Assembly: GCA_005116835.1 (NCBI GenBank)
Contig: SWDM01000016.1
Span: forward strand, 248,001-312,000
DNA: 64,000 nt
Direction of reading: 5' to 3'
From: Nitrospira sp.
Lineage (GTDB): Bacteria; Nitrospirota; Nitrospiria; Nitrospirales; Nitrospiraceae
The number at the start of each line of letters is the position of its first letter. Positions within the stretch are counted from its first letter, which is position 1. Below are positions 50,952 to 60,874 of this stretch, in pieces. The notes below the pieces were generated by a model that saw only the letters and a program-made list of their open reading frames with translations, ran no database searches and had not been told where the DNA came from. The position numbers and the translations under genes were made by a program.

Positions 50952-52841
50952 TCATTTCTCAAGTATCGGAACAATCCCTTCCTCAAGCCAGGCATACTCG
51001 CCGCCCATAATTGCCTTCGATAGGCGATACACGGTGGAGTCCTTCTTGTGTCCTCGTATTCTTTTCTCCGGAGAAGATGGAGGATGCAAACGATCCTCCA
51101 TTTCCTGACAGAAATAGGTGGTGAGCTCACGGATCCCTGGCTTGCCCCGCATTTCGGGCTGAGACGCATACCAGATGATCGCAGCCATCGGAAAGATCGC
51201 GAGGCTGCCATTGATTAAATCCTGAAGCAGGATCTGCTTATTGTGCAGGCCCTGCCTGTGACGGAGCGTTGCGCTCAGCGTCGATCGTGTCAGACTCCGA
51301 GTGGACGATTCGATGAAACGAACCCATCTGGCATAGTCCTCTCCAAACATCCCGGCACTGCTCGATGGAGTAGAAAACGGGAGGCGAGAACGAAACGCCA
51401 TGCCTGCGTAGTACGATAGCGCCGCAAACTTGTCTGAAGATGACCCTTGAAGGGCAGCGAGACCCTTTTCTATATAGGGAGCGAGGGCCTCGCGCGCCAT
51501 CCAGATACGCAGAATCTCGCTTGTCCCTTCCCACACCAGGTTAATGCGGGCATCTCGCATCATGCGCATAACTGGGATGCCGAGCTCGCCGTTCTTCCGT
51601 TGCGAATCAAACGTCATGAATCCCCGTCCCCCGCGCACCTGGAATAGGTCGTTGACCACATCCCAGTACCACTCGCTTCCGAGGATCTTGGCTGCAGCCG
51701 ACTCCATACGGAGATCGCCCTTCTTGTTGGCCCAAGCACCGCAGAAGGCCATCACCGCGTCGAGCGCCAGCGTATAGGCTGCAGCACGGCAGATTTTTTC
51801 CCCGATAAGGGTGTGTTCACCGATCGGTTTGTTCCACTGGACTCGTGTACGTCCCCACCAGCGCATTACGGATAGACATTGTTTGAGGCCTCCCGCACTT
51901 GCTGCGGGGAGCGTCAACCGTCCGACGGTGAGTGTGGCAAGCGCGATCCTCAGGCCGTCGTCTTCGTTGCCCAGGCGGTTTTCAACCGGGACACGCACAT
52001 CGTTGAACGTCGGTATCCCGTTGTAGATTCCCCTCACCCCCTCGAATCGTAAGCGGGTGACGGAGCAGCCCTGCCAGTGGGTTTCGACGATGAAGGCCCC
52101 ATATCGTTTCTGCGCCTTAGGATCTTGGAGTTCCTCCGGGCGATCGACGATTCGCGCAATGACGACCAGCATGGAACAGAGGAACTGGCCGTTCTGTTTG
52201 GCAGAATTCGTAATGAAGAACTTTTCTCCTGTAATGCGGTATGCCACGGTTTTCCCGTTTTCGATGCAGCGGACCGCATAGGTTTCTACCTTGGAAATAT
52301 CGCAACCCACATTTCGTTCCGTGAGCGCGAACCCTGAGATTTCTCCCCGCGCAAGGCGAGGAAGATACTTGGCCTTCTGCTCTTCTGTCCCGAAGAGTCG
52401 CAACGGTTCAGGAACGCCGATCGATTGAGCGGCCGATAACAGCACCGTAAGCGATGCATCGTAACTCGCGCAGAGCGTGGCGATTTGCTGATACTCAGAT
52501 TGAGTTAACTCCATCCCGCCGAAGCGTTTCGGAATCTTGATGCCAAAGGCTCCGATCTCAGCCAGTGTTTTCAAAACCGGCTCCGGCAACTCCCCCTCAC
52601 TATCAACTTGCTCTGGATCCAGAGAGATCAGGGCGAGCTTGAATCGTTCCAGGAAGTCCAAGGCAGTCTGACTCGTCTCGGGAATGCCGATTGAGGTAAA
52701 GAGATCCCACCGGACGTTGGTTTCAAACAGCCCGGCAAGAAACCCGGAATAGGACGCCTTATCACGGGCCGTCTCTGCCACAACCTCAGACCCTTGAAAC
52801 ACCTCGGGTTTTTTCATGTTCGGCATATCCATACCAGGCAT
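50952..52841 (-). CDS. Acyl-CoA dehydrogenase, long (VLCAD/ACAD9-like)
   Basis: A 629-residue flavoprotein. The acyl-CoA dehydrogenase core spans about 40-450: FAD-binding ALTERNVGCDISKVET, QVRGGRGFMT-type segment, and the catalytic Glu in NLVWEGTSEILRIW. A C-terminal extension of about 170 residues matches the VLCAD/ACAD9-type membrane-associated form, suggesting long-chain substrates. It catalyses the first step of beta-oxidation and needs ETF, which is not in the window. Transcribed divergently from the thiolase-fadB-fadD operon, so the shared spacer likely holds control sites. Confidence 0.92.
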   Translation of the reverse strand: MPGMDMPNMKKPEVFQGSEVVAETARDKASYSGFLAGLFETNVRWDLFTSIGIPETSQTALDFLERFKLALISLDPEQVDSEGELPEPVLKTLAEIGAFGIKIPKRFGGMELTQSEYQQIATLCASYDASLTVLLSAAQSIGVPEPLRLFGTEEQKAKYLPRLARGEISGFALTERNVGCDISKVETYAVRCIENGKTVAYRITGEKFFITNSAKQNGQFLCSMLVVIARIVDRPEELQDPKAQKRYGAFIVETHWQGCSVTRLRFEGVRGIYNGIPTFNDVRVPVENRLGNEDDGLRIALATLTVGRLTLPAASAGGLKQCLSVMRWWGRTRVQWNKPIGEHTLIGEKICRAAAYTLALDAVMAFCGAWANKKGDLRMESAAAKILGSEWYWDVVNDLFQVRGGRGFMTFDSQRKNGELGIPVMRMMRDARINLVWEGTSEILRIWMAREALAPYIEKGLAALQGSSSDKFAALSYYAGMAFRSRLPFSTPSSSAGMFGEDYARWVRFIESSTRSLTRSTLSATLRHRQGLHNKQILLQDLINGSLAIFPMAAIIWYASQPEMRGKPGIRELTTYFCQEMEDRLHPPSSPEKRIRGHKKDSTVYRLSKAIMGGEYAWLEEGIVPILEK

Positions 52842-53091
52842 TCTTTATACAGTTACGGCGCTTATTACATCACTCTAACCTTACCACCATTTGACAACAT
52901 AACAACGACAGACCATCCTCACCCTATAAAGACAGTATAGACACCCAAGCCATCATAAGCCTGCTAAGGAACAGATGAAACAGCTACGCTGTGGTAGGCT
53001 ATATAGGCCAAAGTAGAATGGGTTGAAACCTGATCAGTTAGTGGCTTCGTTATGTAACGGTATTGCTCCATGGACAGAGGGGGAATGCATC
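52842..53091. promoter_or_regulatory. Divergent control region of the beta-oxidation genes
   Basis: AT-rich spacer between the acyl-CoA dehydrogenase and thiolase genes. TTGTCA and several TATAAA/TATATA-type sequences occur on both strands, but no pair has convincing spacing and no symmetrical operator stands out. Confidence 0.3.
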
Positions 53092-54417
53092 ATGCGCAAC
53101 GTCGTCGTCGTGGACGGATTTCGTACTCCCCTCTGCAAGGAGGGAACAGATTTTCGCGAGACGGATGCGGATGTGCTCGGCGCCTGGGTTGTCCGGGAAA
53201 TGATTACAAGGTGTCACCGCTGGAATCTCCCTCTGGAAACAATCGATTGCGTTATTGGAAGCAATGTGGCAACGCCCACCCATGCGGTTAATCCGACTCG
53301 GGTTGCAGCCGTCACCGGTGGCCTCCCAATGACAATCCCAGCCGATACGGTAGCAGGAAAAAATTGCGGCTCAGGAGTGACGGCGCTCTACTATGCGAGC
53401 CTGCGCATCAGAAGCGGTGATGTCGATACCGCGCTCGTCATCGGCATGGAGGCCATGAGCCGTATTCCGATCGCCTACCATTATAAGGCTGCCGACCTCC
53501 TCATGCGATATGGTAAAGCTAGAAGCTTTGGGGAACGTATCGCCGCCGCTCGGTCTCTCATTCCCGCACTCCTTAACCTTAAAAAATATCCCCCGCGCAT
53601 CGGCTTGGTGCTGGGTCTCACGGATCCGATGTGCGACCTCATTATGGGACTTACCGCCGAGAACATCGCAAAAGACCCGGCCCTTGGAATTACTCGCGAA
53701 GACCAGGATGCGTTTTCCGTTCGATCGCACAAAAACGCAGCCCAGGCATGGAAAGATGGAATCTTCGCGGATGAAGTCGTCCCCATGTACGTTCCTGAGA
53801 GAAGCAACTATGTCGGGAAAGACAATGGAATCCGGGACGATGCCGGTCCGGAAACCTTTAGTCATGTGAAACCTGTGTTCGACCGGCGCCATGGTTCCGT
53901 GACACCAGCTAATTCCTCTCAGATTACCGACGCCGCCGCCGCCATGCTCCTCATGGAGGAAAGCAAAGCTCAAGCGCTCGGCTTGCCGATCCTCGGGTAT
54001 GTGAAGGACTACGCTGATTTCGGGTTCGACCCCTCCTGCATGGGCTTGGCCCCGGTCGGAGCCATCGCCAAAGTGTTGGCCAAGACTCGAATGACCCTCA
54101 AAGACTTCGCACTGTGGGAAATCAACGAGGCCTTTGCGTCGGTCGTATTGGGGATCAGCCGCATTCTTGACTCATCCTCGCTCATGAAACACAAGTTCGG
54201 CGGGTACGGATTGACTGAACGTCTCGGCGAGATCCCACCCAACGATTTGAACCCGCACGGGGGCGCCATTGCGCTCGGGCATCCGGTCGGCGTCTCCGGT
54301 CTGCGCCTAGCCATGACCTCTTTGTTCGAACTCAAACGACGGAATGCCGAGCGGGCAATGATCAGCGCCTGTGTCGGAGGCGGACAGGGCGTGGCCATGA
54401 TCTTGGAGAGGAGATAG
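53092..54417 (+). CDS. Acetyl-CoA acyltransferase (3-ketoacyl-CoA thiolase)
   Basis: A 441-residue thiolase from the ATG at 53092 (MRNVVVVDGFRTP), after AGAGGGGG. The nucleophile is in AGKNCGSGVTALYYA, the His in NPHGGAIALGHPVGVSGLR and the second Cys in ACVGGGQGV. It is longer than the type II thiolase at 49592, with the extra loop of trifunctional-complex beta subunits (FadI type). It releases acetyl-CoA from 3-ketoacyl-CoA. First gene of an operon; the fadB-type gene starts two bases after its stop. Confidence 0.92.
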   Translation: MRNVVVVDGFRTPLCKEGTDFRETDADVLGAWVVREMITRCHRWNLPLETIDCVIGSNVATPTHAVNPTRVAAVTGGLPMTIPADTVAGKNCGSGVTALYYASLRIRSGDVDTALVIGMEAMSRIPIAYHYKAADLLMRYGKARSFGERIAAARSLIPALLNLKKYPPRIGLVLGLTDPMCDLIMGLTAENIAKDPALGITREDQDAFSVRSHKNAAQAWKDGIFADEVVPMYVPERSNYVGKDNGIRDDAGPETFSHVKPVFDRRHGSVTPANSSQITDAAAAMLLMEESKAQALGLPILGYVKDYADFGFDPSCMGLAPVGAIAKVLAKTRMTLKDFALWEINEAFASVVLGISRILDSSSLMKHKFGGYGLTERLGEIPPNDLNPHGGAIALGHPVGVSGLRLAMTSLFELKRRNAERAMISACVGGGQGVAMILERR

Positions 54418-54419
54418 CC

Positions 54420-56597
54420 ATGTCCAACAGCCAAACCGGCACTCCAGTTGAATGCAAACACTTCAAGACCTTGCTCCTTGACGGGGGAATTCTCCTGGCA
54501 GGCTTCGACTACTCCGGCAAGCCGGTCAATGTGCTCAATGCAGAAAGCATGGCGGAATGGCAGAAGATCGTGGGGTATGCCGAACAAGCTCCCGACGTCA
54601 ACGGCGTGGTGCTGGTGAGCGTGAAGGAAGGAAACTTCTGTGCTGGGGCCGACCTGGAACAGATGCACGAGGCCCAAAAGCAATGTTCATTTCAAGAGAT
54701 GGAACAACTCGTGATCACCGCTCATACCCTCCTCGACAAGATGGAACGCTCGCCGAAACCATTCGTCGCAGCAGTGGAAGGCGCCTGTCTGGGCGGAGGA
54801 CTTGAACTTGCGCTGGCCTGCCACGCGCGTATCGCTAGCACCCACCCAAAAACCTGTTTTGGCCTTCCGGAAGTCAAGCTGGGCATTCTGCCAGGGTTCG
54901 GAGGTACGCAACGCCTCCCGCGGCTGATCGGCTTACCGGCTGCGTTGGACATGATCACGACGGGAAAAACCTTATTCCCAAGGCAAGCTCTCCGGATAGG
55001 TCTTCTGGAAGGGATGGTGACCTCTATCCCTTCCTCGGTTAGGGTTCTGGATACAATCCAGAAAGAAACGTTCGTTCAAACTGCCATTGCGCAGGCCCGT
55101 GCTCTTTGTTCGGCTCCCGTTCGACGACCGCCCCTTTCGGCAAGCGTGAGATTCCTAGGCAGTCCGGTCATTCGTTCGCTCGTCTGCCGCTATGCGCGAC
55201 AGCAAGTGATCAAGCGGGTCCGCCATTTCTACCCTGCCCCACTCTGTGCCATCGATGCAGTAAGAAGAGGGATGGGGCGGAGTGTATTGGAGGGATCGCT
55301 CACGGTCGAAAAGCCGCACCTAATGGATCTCATGGCCAGCCCGGTTTCCTCACACCTTGTGGGTTTGTTCCTGGCCGGCGAGAAGGTGAAACGGAGCGTG
55401 GCCTCTGTTCCAGCGGCGGCTACGCGCATTGGTGTGCTTGGAGCAGGATTGATGGGCTCACAGATTGCCGGACAGCTTACCGAAAAGGGCTACGAGGTAG
55501 TCTTGAGAGACGTGTCATCGGACATTCTTGCAAAAGCGATCGGGCGTATTCATAAGGCCCAAACGACTCAAGTGCGTAAGAAAATCATCCTGCCCTCCGA
55601 CCTGCTCTATCGCATGATGCGGGTGACCCCAACAACCCGGATCAAGGATGTGAATCTCGCATCCCTGGTTATCGAAGCTGTATCGGAAAAACTCGATGTG
55701 AAACGAGCGGTCTTGGCGGAGTTTGAGTCAGAAGCGCATCCCGATGCGATTTTTGCCACGAATACGTCGTCGTACACGTTGGCCGATATTGCCGTGAAGG
55801 CCGTCCACCCCGAACGTTGTGTGGGACTCCATTTCTTCAATCCTGTGGCAAAAATGCAACTAGTGGAAGTAGTGCGGGCCCCTTTTACTTCCGACAAAGC
55901 CCTCGCACAAGCCTGTGGCCTTGCCAAACGACTGGGTAAGTTTCCCCTCGTGGTAAACGACGGGCCGGGATTCCTCGTGAACAGGATTCTCTCGCGGTAT
56001 CTGGTAGAGGCCGTGATCATGGTGAGCGAGGGGATCTCCTTCCAGCGCATCGACACCGTCGCTAAAAACTTCGGGATGGCAGTAGATAGCGGACACCCGA
56101 TGGGCCCTCTGGAACTCCTCGATCTGATCGGGCTTCCTGTCGCTCTGCACGTGCTGACGTCGCTTGCCGTGCTGGGATCTCGAATCGAGTCGCGCGATGC
56201 ATTGCTGCGGAATTTCCTTCCGGAGAAGGAGCCCCCGATCACATTTTGGAAGTTGGAAAAAGAAAATCCACAGGCACTCGATGCAGTCGCGAACTATCGC
56301 CGCGCCAATCCCTCTGACGCAACCCCAATCTCCGACGAGATCCTTCACCAACGACTGTTTTTCCCCATGGTCGACGAAGCGGTGCGTTGTCTGCATGACA
56401 AAATCGTAGAGTATCCCTGGCAGGTTGATTTCGCGCTGACGTATGGGACCGGGTTCCCCGCGTTCCGCGGCGGCCTTCTCACCTGGGCTCGGCAAACTAT
56501 GGCGCAAGGACAGATCGCCCAGGAACTGGAATCCCTGGCAGGGAAGTATGGCAAACGCTTTGAGCCCTGTCAGGGCCTTTCACAGGGGGGGTGGTAG
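54420..56597 (+). CDS. fadJ: FadB/FadJ-type enoyl-CoA hydratase / 3-hydroxyacyl-CoA dehydrogenase
   Basis: A 725-residue bifunctional enzyme. The crotonase part (about 1-250) has the oxyanion Gly-rich ACLGGGLELALA and the catalytic Glu in LPEVKLGILPGFGGTQR. The dehydrogenase part (about 325-720) begins with the NAD-binding GVLGAGLMGSQIA and contains the catalytic His in CVGLHFFNPVAKM. It hydrates enoyl-CoA and oxidises the product to 3-ketoacyl-CoA for the upstream thiolase. AGGAGATAG overlaps the thiolase stop. The pairing with a FadI-like thiolase favours FadJ rather than FadB, tentatively. Confidence 0.93.
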   Translation: MSNSQTGTPVECKHFKTLLLDGGILLAGFDYSGKPVNVLNAESMAEWQKIVGYAEQAPDVNGVVLVSVKEGNFCAGADLEQMHEAQKQCSFQEMEQLVITAHTLLDKMERSPKPFVAAVEGACLGGGLELALACHARIASTHPKTCFGLPEVKLGILPGFGGTQRLPRLIGLPAALDMITTGKTLFPRQALRIGLLEGMVTSIPSSVRVLDTIQKETFVQTAIAQARALCSAPVRRPPLSASVRFLGSPVIRSLVCRYARQQVIKRVRHFYPAPLCAIDAVRRGMGRSVLEGSLTVEKPHLMDLMASPVSSHLVGLFLAGEKVKRSVASVPAAATRIGVLGAGLMGSQIAGQLTEKGYEVVLRDVSSDILAKAIGRIHKAQTTQVRKKIILPSDLLYRMMRVTPTTRIKDVNLASLVIEAVSEKLDVKRAVLAEFESEAHPDAIFATNTSSYTLADIAVKAVHPERCVGLHFFNPVAKMQLVEVVRAPFTSDKALAQACGLAKRLGKFPLVVNDGPGFLVNRILSRYLVEAVIMVSEGISFQRIDTVAKNFGMAVDSGHPMGPLELLDLIGLPVALHVLTSLAVLGSRIESRDALLRNFLPEKEPPITFWKLEKENPQALDAVANYRRANPSDATPISDEILHQRLFFPMVDEAVRCLHDKIVEYPWQVDFALTYGTGFPAFRGGLLTWARQTMAQGQIAQELESLAGKYGKRFEPCQGLSQGGW

Positions 56598-56634
56598 CAG
56601 AGAAATATTGTGAGTCAACCGAGTGGAGCGTCTG

Positions 56635-58317
56635 ATGTCTGATCAACCGTGGTTCGTACATTATCCCGAGGGTGTTCCCCACAAACTCTCGATTCCTCCC
56701 GAAACGCTCGTGGCGATGCTCTCCCGAAGTGCGCAACGGTTTTCACGGCGCCCGGCTCTCTATTTCTTCGGCAAAACCATTTCGTATCGGGAATGCTCCT
56801 CCCTTGTGGAGCGATTCGCCTGCGGTCTCGCTGCGTCGGGAATCCGCAAAGGCGATCGCGTGGCCCTTTGTCTCCCCAATTCACCACAGGCGGTGATCGC
56901 GTACTTCGGCATTTTGAGAGCCGGGGGTATCGTCGTCTCCTGCAATCCGACTTACACGGAATACGAGTTGGCCCACCAGCTCCGAGACGCGGGGGCGCGA
57001 GGGATTGTCGTGCTCGACATGATGCACCAGAAGATCCAGCCTCTCAACCTGGAGCTGGTCATCGTGACACGGATCACCGACTTCATGACGACGATCGTGA
57101 AGTATATCTATCAGCGCCGAAACGCCAGACCGCCGATCGAGATTCCATCCAGCAAGACCACGATGTTTTTTCACGACTTCATGGACCGTGAGTCCTCTGT
57201 TGCTCCTGAACAGCTTCCGACCGTGGCCCCTGACGATATCGCGGTCTTGCAGTACACAGGGGGCACCACCGGGGTATCGAAAGGCGCGGAACTTCGTCAT
57301 CGCAATCTGGTGGCCAATATCCGACAACTCGTTAGCTGGTTTTCTCCTACCGAACGGACAGAGAGTTTCCTGGCAGCACTTCCGCTTTTTCATGTATTCG
57401 GCATGACGGTCACGCAAAATATTTGCCTGGCTGTCGGGGGATGCATGGTGCTCGTGCCCGATCCACGAAATATTCAAATGCTCCTCTCAGTCGTTCGCAA
57501 AAAACAACCGACCGTGGTGTCATTGGTTCCGGTACTCGTGAAGAAGCTGTTAGAACATTGTACCGAAAAAGAGTTCGAGGCTACGAAGTTCTGCCTGTGC
57601 GGCGGGGCTTCGTTGTCGTACGAACTCCTCAAGAAATTCAAGGAACGAACCGGCCAGCTTATAGTTGAGGGATATGGTCTTTCTGAGTGTTCTCCGGTAA
57701 CGCACTGCAACATCGCCCGTGGCCTTTCGGTAAAACATTCTATTGGATTGCCGATTGCAAACACCGAGGCACAAATCGTCGATGAGGAAGGCCAGGAGGT
57801 TCCGCTTGGCGGAGTCGGTGAATTGTGGGTGCGGGGGCCGCAAGTGATGGAGGGATATTGGAACAATCCTGAAGAAACATCGAAAGTGATGAGGCCGGAG
57901 GGATGGTTCGCAACCGGCGACATGGCGCGAATGGATGAGGATGGCTTTTTCTACATCGTGGATCGGAAGAAGGACATGATCCTCTCCAATTCAGGCTTCA
58001 ATGTCTATCCCTCTGAAATCGAGAAAGTGTTGCTGCTCCACCCTGAGGTTCGAGAAGCTGCGGTCATCGGCGTGGTGTCGGAGGACGGGAGCGAGTCGAT
58101 CAAGGCGATTGTCGTACCATCCGCACATGATGTTCCTGCGCAGGATCTCATCAAGCACTGCCGGCGATATTTGGCTCCCTATAAAGTTCCTCGGCATATT
58201 GAGTTTCGCGGCGAGTTGCCACGAACGATCCTCGGTAAGACGCTCTATCGAGTCTTACGCAAGGAAGAAGCGGATCGGCTTCGCCCCTCAACCGATCCTG
58301 CTGCCGTGAGAGGGTGA
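56635..58317 (+). CDS. fadD: Long-chain acyl-CoA synthetase
   Basis: A 560-residue ANL-family ligase from the ATG at 56635, with GGAG seven bases before (a GTG at 56623 is less likely). P-loop YTGGTTGVSKGAEL, the A5 motif EGYGLSECSP, A8 GWFATGDMARMDEDGF, and the C-terminal lysine in PRTILGKTLYR. It activates fatty acids to acyl-CoA with ATP. Third gene of the beta-oxidation operon. Its 3' end overlaps the convergent hydroxyglutarate oxidase by 30 bases. Confidence 0.94.
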   Translation: MSDQPWFVHYPEGVPHKLSIPPETLVAMLSRSAQRFSRRPALYFFGKTISYRECSSLVERFACGLAASGIRKGDRVALCLPNSPQAVIAYFGILRAGGIVVSCNPTYTEYELAHQLRDAGARGIVVLDMMHQKIQPLNLELVIVTRITDFMTTIVKYIYQRRNARPPIEIPSSKTTMFFHDFMDRESSVAPEQLPTVAPDDIAVLQYTGGTTGVSKGAELRHRNLVANIRQLVSWFSPTERTESFLAALPLFHVFGMTVTQNICLAVGGCMVLVPDPRNIQMLLSVVRKKQPTVVSLVPVLVKKLLEHCTEKEFEATKFCLCGGASLSYELLKKFKERTGQLIVEGYGLSECSPVTHCNIARGLSVKHSIGLPIANTEAQIVDEEGQEVPLGGVGELWVRGPQVMEGYWNNPEETSKVMRPEGWFATGDMARMDEDGFFYIVDRKKDMILSNSGFNVYPSEIEKVLLLHPEVREAAVIGVVSEDGSESIKAIVVPSAHDVPAQDLIKHCRRYLAPYKVPRHIEFRGELPRTILGKTLYRVLRKEEADRLRPSTDPAAVRG

Positions 58318-59472
58318 GCTCCCCCTAGACTGGTTGAACCGCGCTTGAACAGAAGGCATTTCGACTACGTGTCTGGCGAGTGCCAAGGCCGCGGATAGTC
58401 CCGGCGATTCAATTCCTATCAGATTGATGAGGAGAGGACTCTCACTGTCTATGGCAACGATGAAGTCGCTCTTGCGCCCGTTGCCGGCCATAATACAGGG
58501 GCGGATTCCTGAGTAGGCCCACTCCAGATCGCTTTCCTTGAGGGTCGGGACGAATTTCTGCAGCGCCTCGACGAACATGCCTGGGGGCGTCTTGCGCGAT
58601 GTGTAGTCCGCCTTGTCCTGAACGACCACCTCGTTCGGCCCCACAAACAACCGCCCGTTCGGCCTGGGGCTAAAATGGATCCCCTTACCCGTCGCATGGG
58701 CAGGCAGAGCAGGATACACCAGACGTCCGATGAGCCCTTTCTTCTCCGAGTCAACCAGTTCGTAATACTCACCCCGGACCGGGCGGATGGTATACTTTTT
58801 ATGGCGTAAGGCAAGGGCAGCGATATCGTCGGAATAGAGGCCCGCGGCATTAATCAAGCATGCTGCGTGGACCTTCTGGCGATCGGTGGTGACAATGTAG
58901 TCGGCGGCATCTTCGTCGATGCCCACCACCCGGTTGTTGAAGACAAATTCGACACCGGACGCCTCTGAGTCGGTTCTTAAAGACTCTACAAAGGCCAGCG
59001 AATCTATGACTGAGACATCTGGGAGAACAATACCACAACAGGAGCGGAGGTTCGGCTCCAACGCACGCAATCCGGACGGCGTCACGAAGGAGATTCGGAT
59101 CCTCGTCTTCCTGGCATTGATCAATAGCCGGCGCAGTACGGATGCCTCACGCCAGAGACCTCGACGAATATCCTCCCACGAAATCGCGATAACCATCCCT
59201 GTTCTGAGAAGCGGGATACCCTGTTCCACCGCATATGCCACAGCCAGCTCGCTCCCTTCCCTGGCCAACCGTCCTTTCAGGGAACCGGGTTGTTCGTGGA
59301 TCCCGCTATGGAGAACCCCGCTGTTACGCCCGCTGGTCTCCGCTGCCACACGATCATGTTGCTCGACCACAATGATACGAAGGGGCTTGTCCCAGTGCCG
59401 ACCCATCAACTCTCTGGCGATAGCGCACCCGACAACCCCTGCTCCTATGATACAGACATCATATGTGTTCAT
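58288..59472 (-). CDS. lhgO: L-2-hydroxyglutarate oxidase / dehydrogenase
   Basis: A 394-residue FAD protein of the DAO/LhgO family. The dinucleotide-binding loop is CIIGAGVVGCAIARELM at the N-terminus, with ETSGRNSGVLHSGIHEQPGS soon after, the conserved pattern of LhgO proteins, and GIRPCIMAGNGRKSDF near the C-terminus. It oxidises L-2-hydroxyglutarate to 2-oxoglutarate and feeds the quinone pool. It clears a metabolite made by promiscuous dehydrogenases. Convergent and overlapping with fadD. Confidence 0.9.
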   Translation of the reverse strand: MNTYDVCIIGAGVVGCAIARELMGRHWDKPLRIIVVEQHDRVAAETSGRNSGVLHSGIHEQPGSLKGRLAREGSELAVAYAVEQGIPLLRTGMVIAISWEDIRRGLWREASVLRRLLINARKTRIRISFVTPSGLRALEPNLRSCCGIVLPDVSVIDSLAFVESLRTDSEASGVEFVFNNRVVGIDEDAADYIVTTDRQKVHAACLINAAGLYSDDIAALALRHKKYTIRPVRGEYYELVDSEKKGLIGRLVYPALPAHATGKGIHFSPRPNGRLFVGPNEVVVQDKADYTSRKTPPGMFVEALQKFVPTLKESDLEWAYSGIRPCIMAGNGRKSDFIVAIDSESPLLINLIGIESPGLSAALALARHVVEMPSVQARFNQSRGSSPSHGSRIG

Positions 59473-59612
59473 CGAACCGGATCCCTTTTATGCCTGCATA
59501 GGTCGAACGCGCCATTTTCCTGATTCCATATTCCATCAGCCGCTCTGGCCACAGAGCAGCGCAGTGACCGCACCACACAGGTGGTTAGGATGCGCGAGTC
59601 AGGAGAATCTGT

Positions 59613-60830
59613 ATGTCTGACCATCAGTTGAATAAGTACGGGAAGATCATGTTTGTCTTTTGCGGGGGTGGATGTAAGGCCGTTATCCAGGCAGTTGCAG
59701 CCGCGGAGTTAGTGAACGCCGGCTTGAATCCGACCCATATCATCAGTTCCTCCGCCGGAACCTGCAACGCCCTCGCCTTCGTCGAGAATCCCGGTGTCGT
59801 CGGGGCCGCCAAAGCTCTCAGGATCTGGGAAGACTATATCACCTCCCCGGAAGCAATCTATGAAGTCCATCCTTTCGTCCAGGAAAAACTGTCTCGCCTC
59901 CTAGGGGTTGTTCCACAGGCCATTCACGGTTTGGGCCCGAGCGGGTCTGTTCTCCATGATCTCAAGAAGGCCGTCAAATTCCTCCCTCTGGTCATCTCCT
60001 TTGGTCTGCGCATGCCCTTTCGCGTGGCAGGCCGCACCGTAAGCTTCATCTTCCGCCTCATGGATACCTTTGCGTCCCAACACAAGTCGTTCCGGCGGCT
60101 CGTGCAGGCACCTGAAATCCAGGAAGCGTTCGACGAGATGGACAAGTATTTTGAATTTAAAAGAATGAAAGCCTTCCTCGATCCATTCCCGCTATTGAGT
60201 AAACTGGGCGAACTGATCGACCTGCAGAAGGTCCTCGCAAGCCCCATCACCTGGCACATCCTCACCGAACGGTACGAAGATGGGTCCACCGTGGTCTTTT
60301 CCAATAAGGATTCAGATATCACGATGGAGGGAGGCGAGGACGCGCGAAGCAGGAAAGCCAAACATAGCCTCTTCTTTTCACGCATCCGCGCCTCCATGGC
60401 CCTATATCCCTTGTTTGAGATGGTCGAACTCGACGGCTACCGGTACCTTGACGCCGATCTCGCTAACCCCCTTCCGGTCGAGGAAGCCTTCAGCTTTGGA
60501 TGCGATTCGGTATTCGTGTTCCTCAACGTTCCCAATAAGAGCGTTCGTGTCGAGCCTCACCCCCTGCGGGACCTTGTGGAGCTAAACTTCCGCCTGCGCT
60601 TGAACGAGCGGTATATCCACCACCGTATCAAGAACGCACAGGCCAAAGCCAAGGAACGGGGTGTGAACCTCTTCGTCATCCGGCCAGAAGAGATCCCTCC
60701 CGGACTCGGGTTACTGGAGATTGACAGCAAGGCGATCCAACTCGTGAAGCAACAGGTGCCCCAGCGCATGAAGGAATATCTCGCAAATCTGGATGCTCAC
60801 AATCTTCGATATGCACCGCCGATCCCTTAA
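59613..60830 (+). CDS. Patatin-like phospholipase
   Basis: A 405-residue patatin-family lipase. The oxyanion loop is FCGGGCKAV, the nucleophile Ser is in ISSSAGTCNA (GxSxG with Ser replacing the first Gly), and the catalytic Asp in LDADLANPLP. Both catalytic residues are in place. It would release fatty acids from phospholipids. Next to it is a glycerophosphodiester phosphodiesterase, and upstream lies fadD, so lipid breakdown into beta-oxidation is the likely context. No signal peptide is evident. Confidence 0.85.
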   Translation: MSDHQLNKYGKIMFVFCGGGCKAVIQAVAAAELVNAGLNPTHIISSSAGTCNALAFVENPGVVGAAKALRIWEDYITSPEAIYEVHPFVQEKLSRLLGVVPQAIHGLGPSGSVLHDLKKAVKFLPLVISFGLRMPFRVAGRTVSFIFRLMDTFASQHKSFRRLVQAPEIQEAFDEMDKYFEFKRMKAFLDPFPLLSKLGELIDLQKVLASPITWHILTERYEDGSTVVFSNKDSDITMEGGEDARSRKAKHSLFFSRIRASMALYPLFEMVELDGYRYLDADLANPLPVEEAFSFGCDSVFVFLNVPNKSVRVEPHPLRDLVELNFRLRLNERYIHHRIKNAQAKAKERGVNLFVIRPEEIPPGLGLLEIDSKAIQLVKQQVPQRMKEYLANLDAHNLRYAPPIP

Positions 60831-60874
60831 CCACGGCTGCTGAGTCCTCTTCTATCAAGGGTCAAGGAGATTTC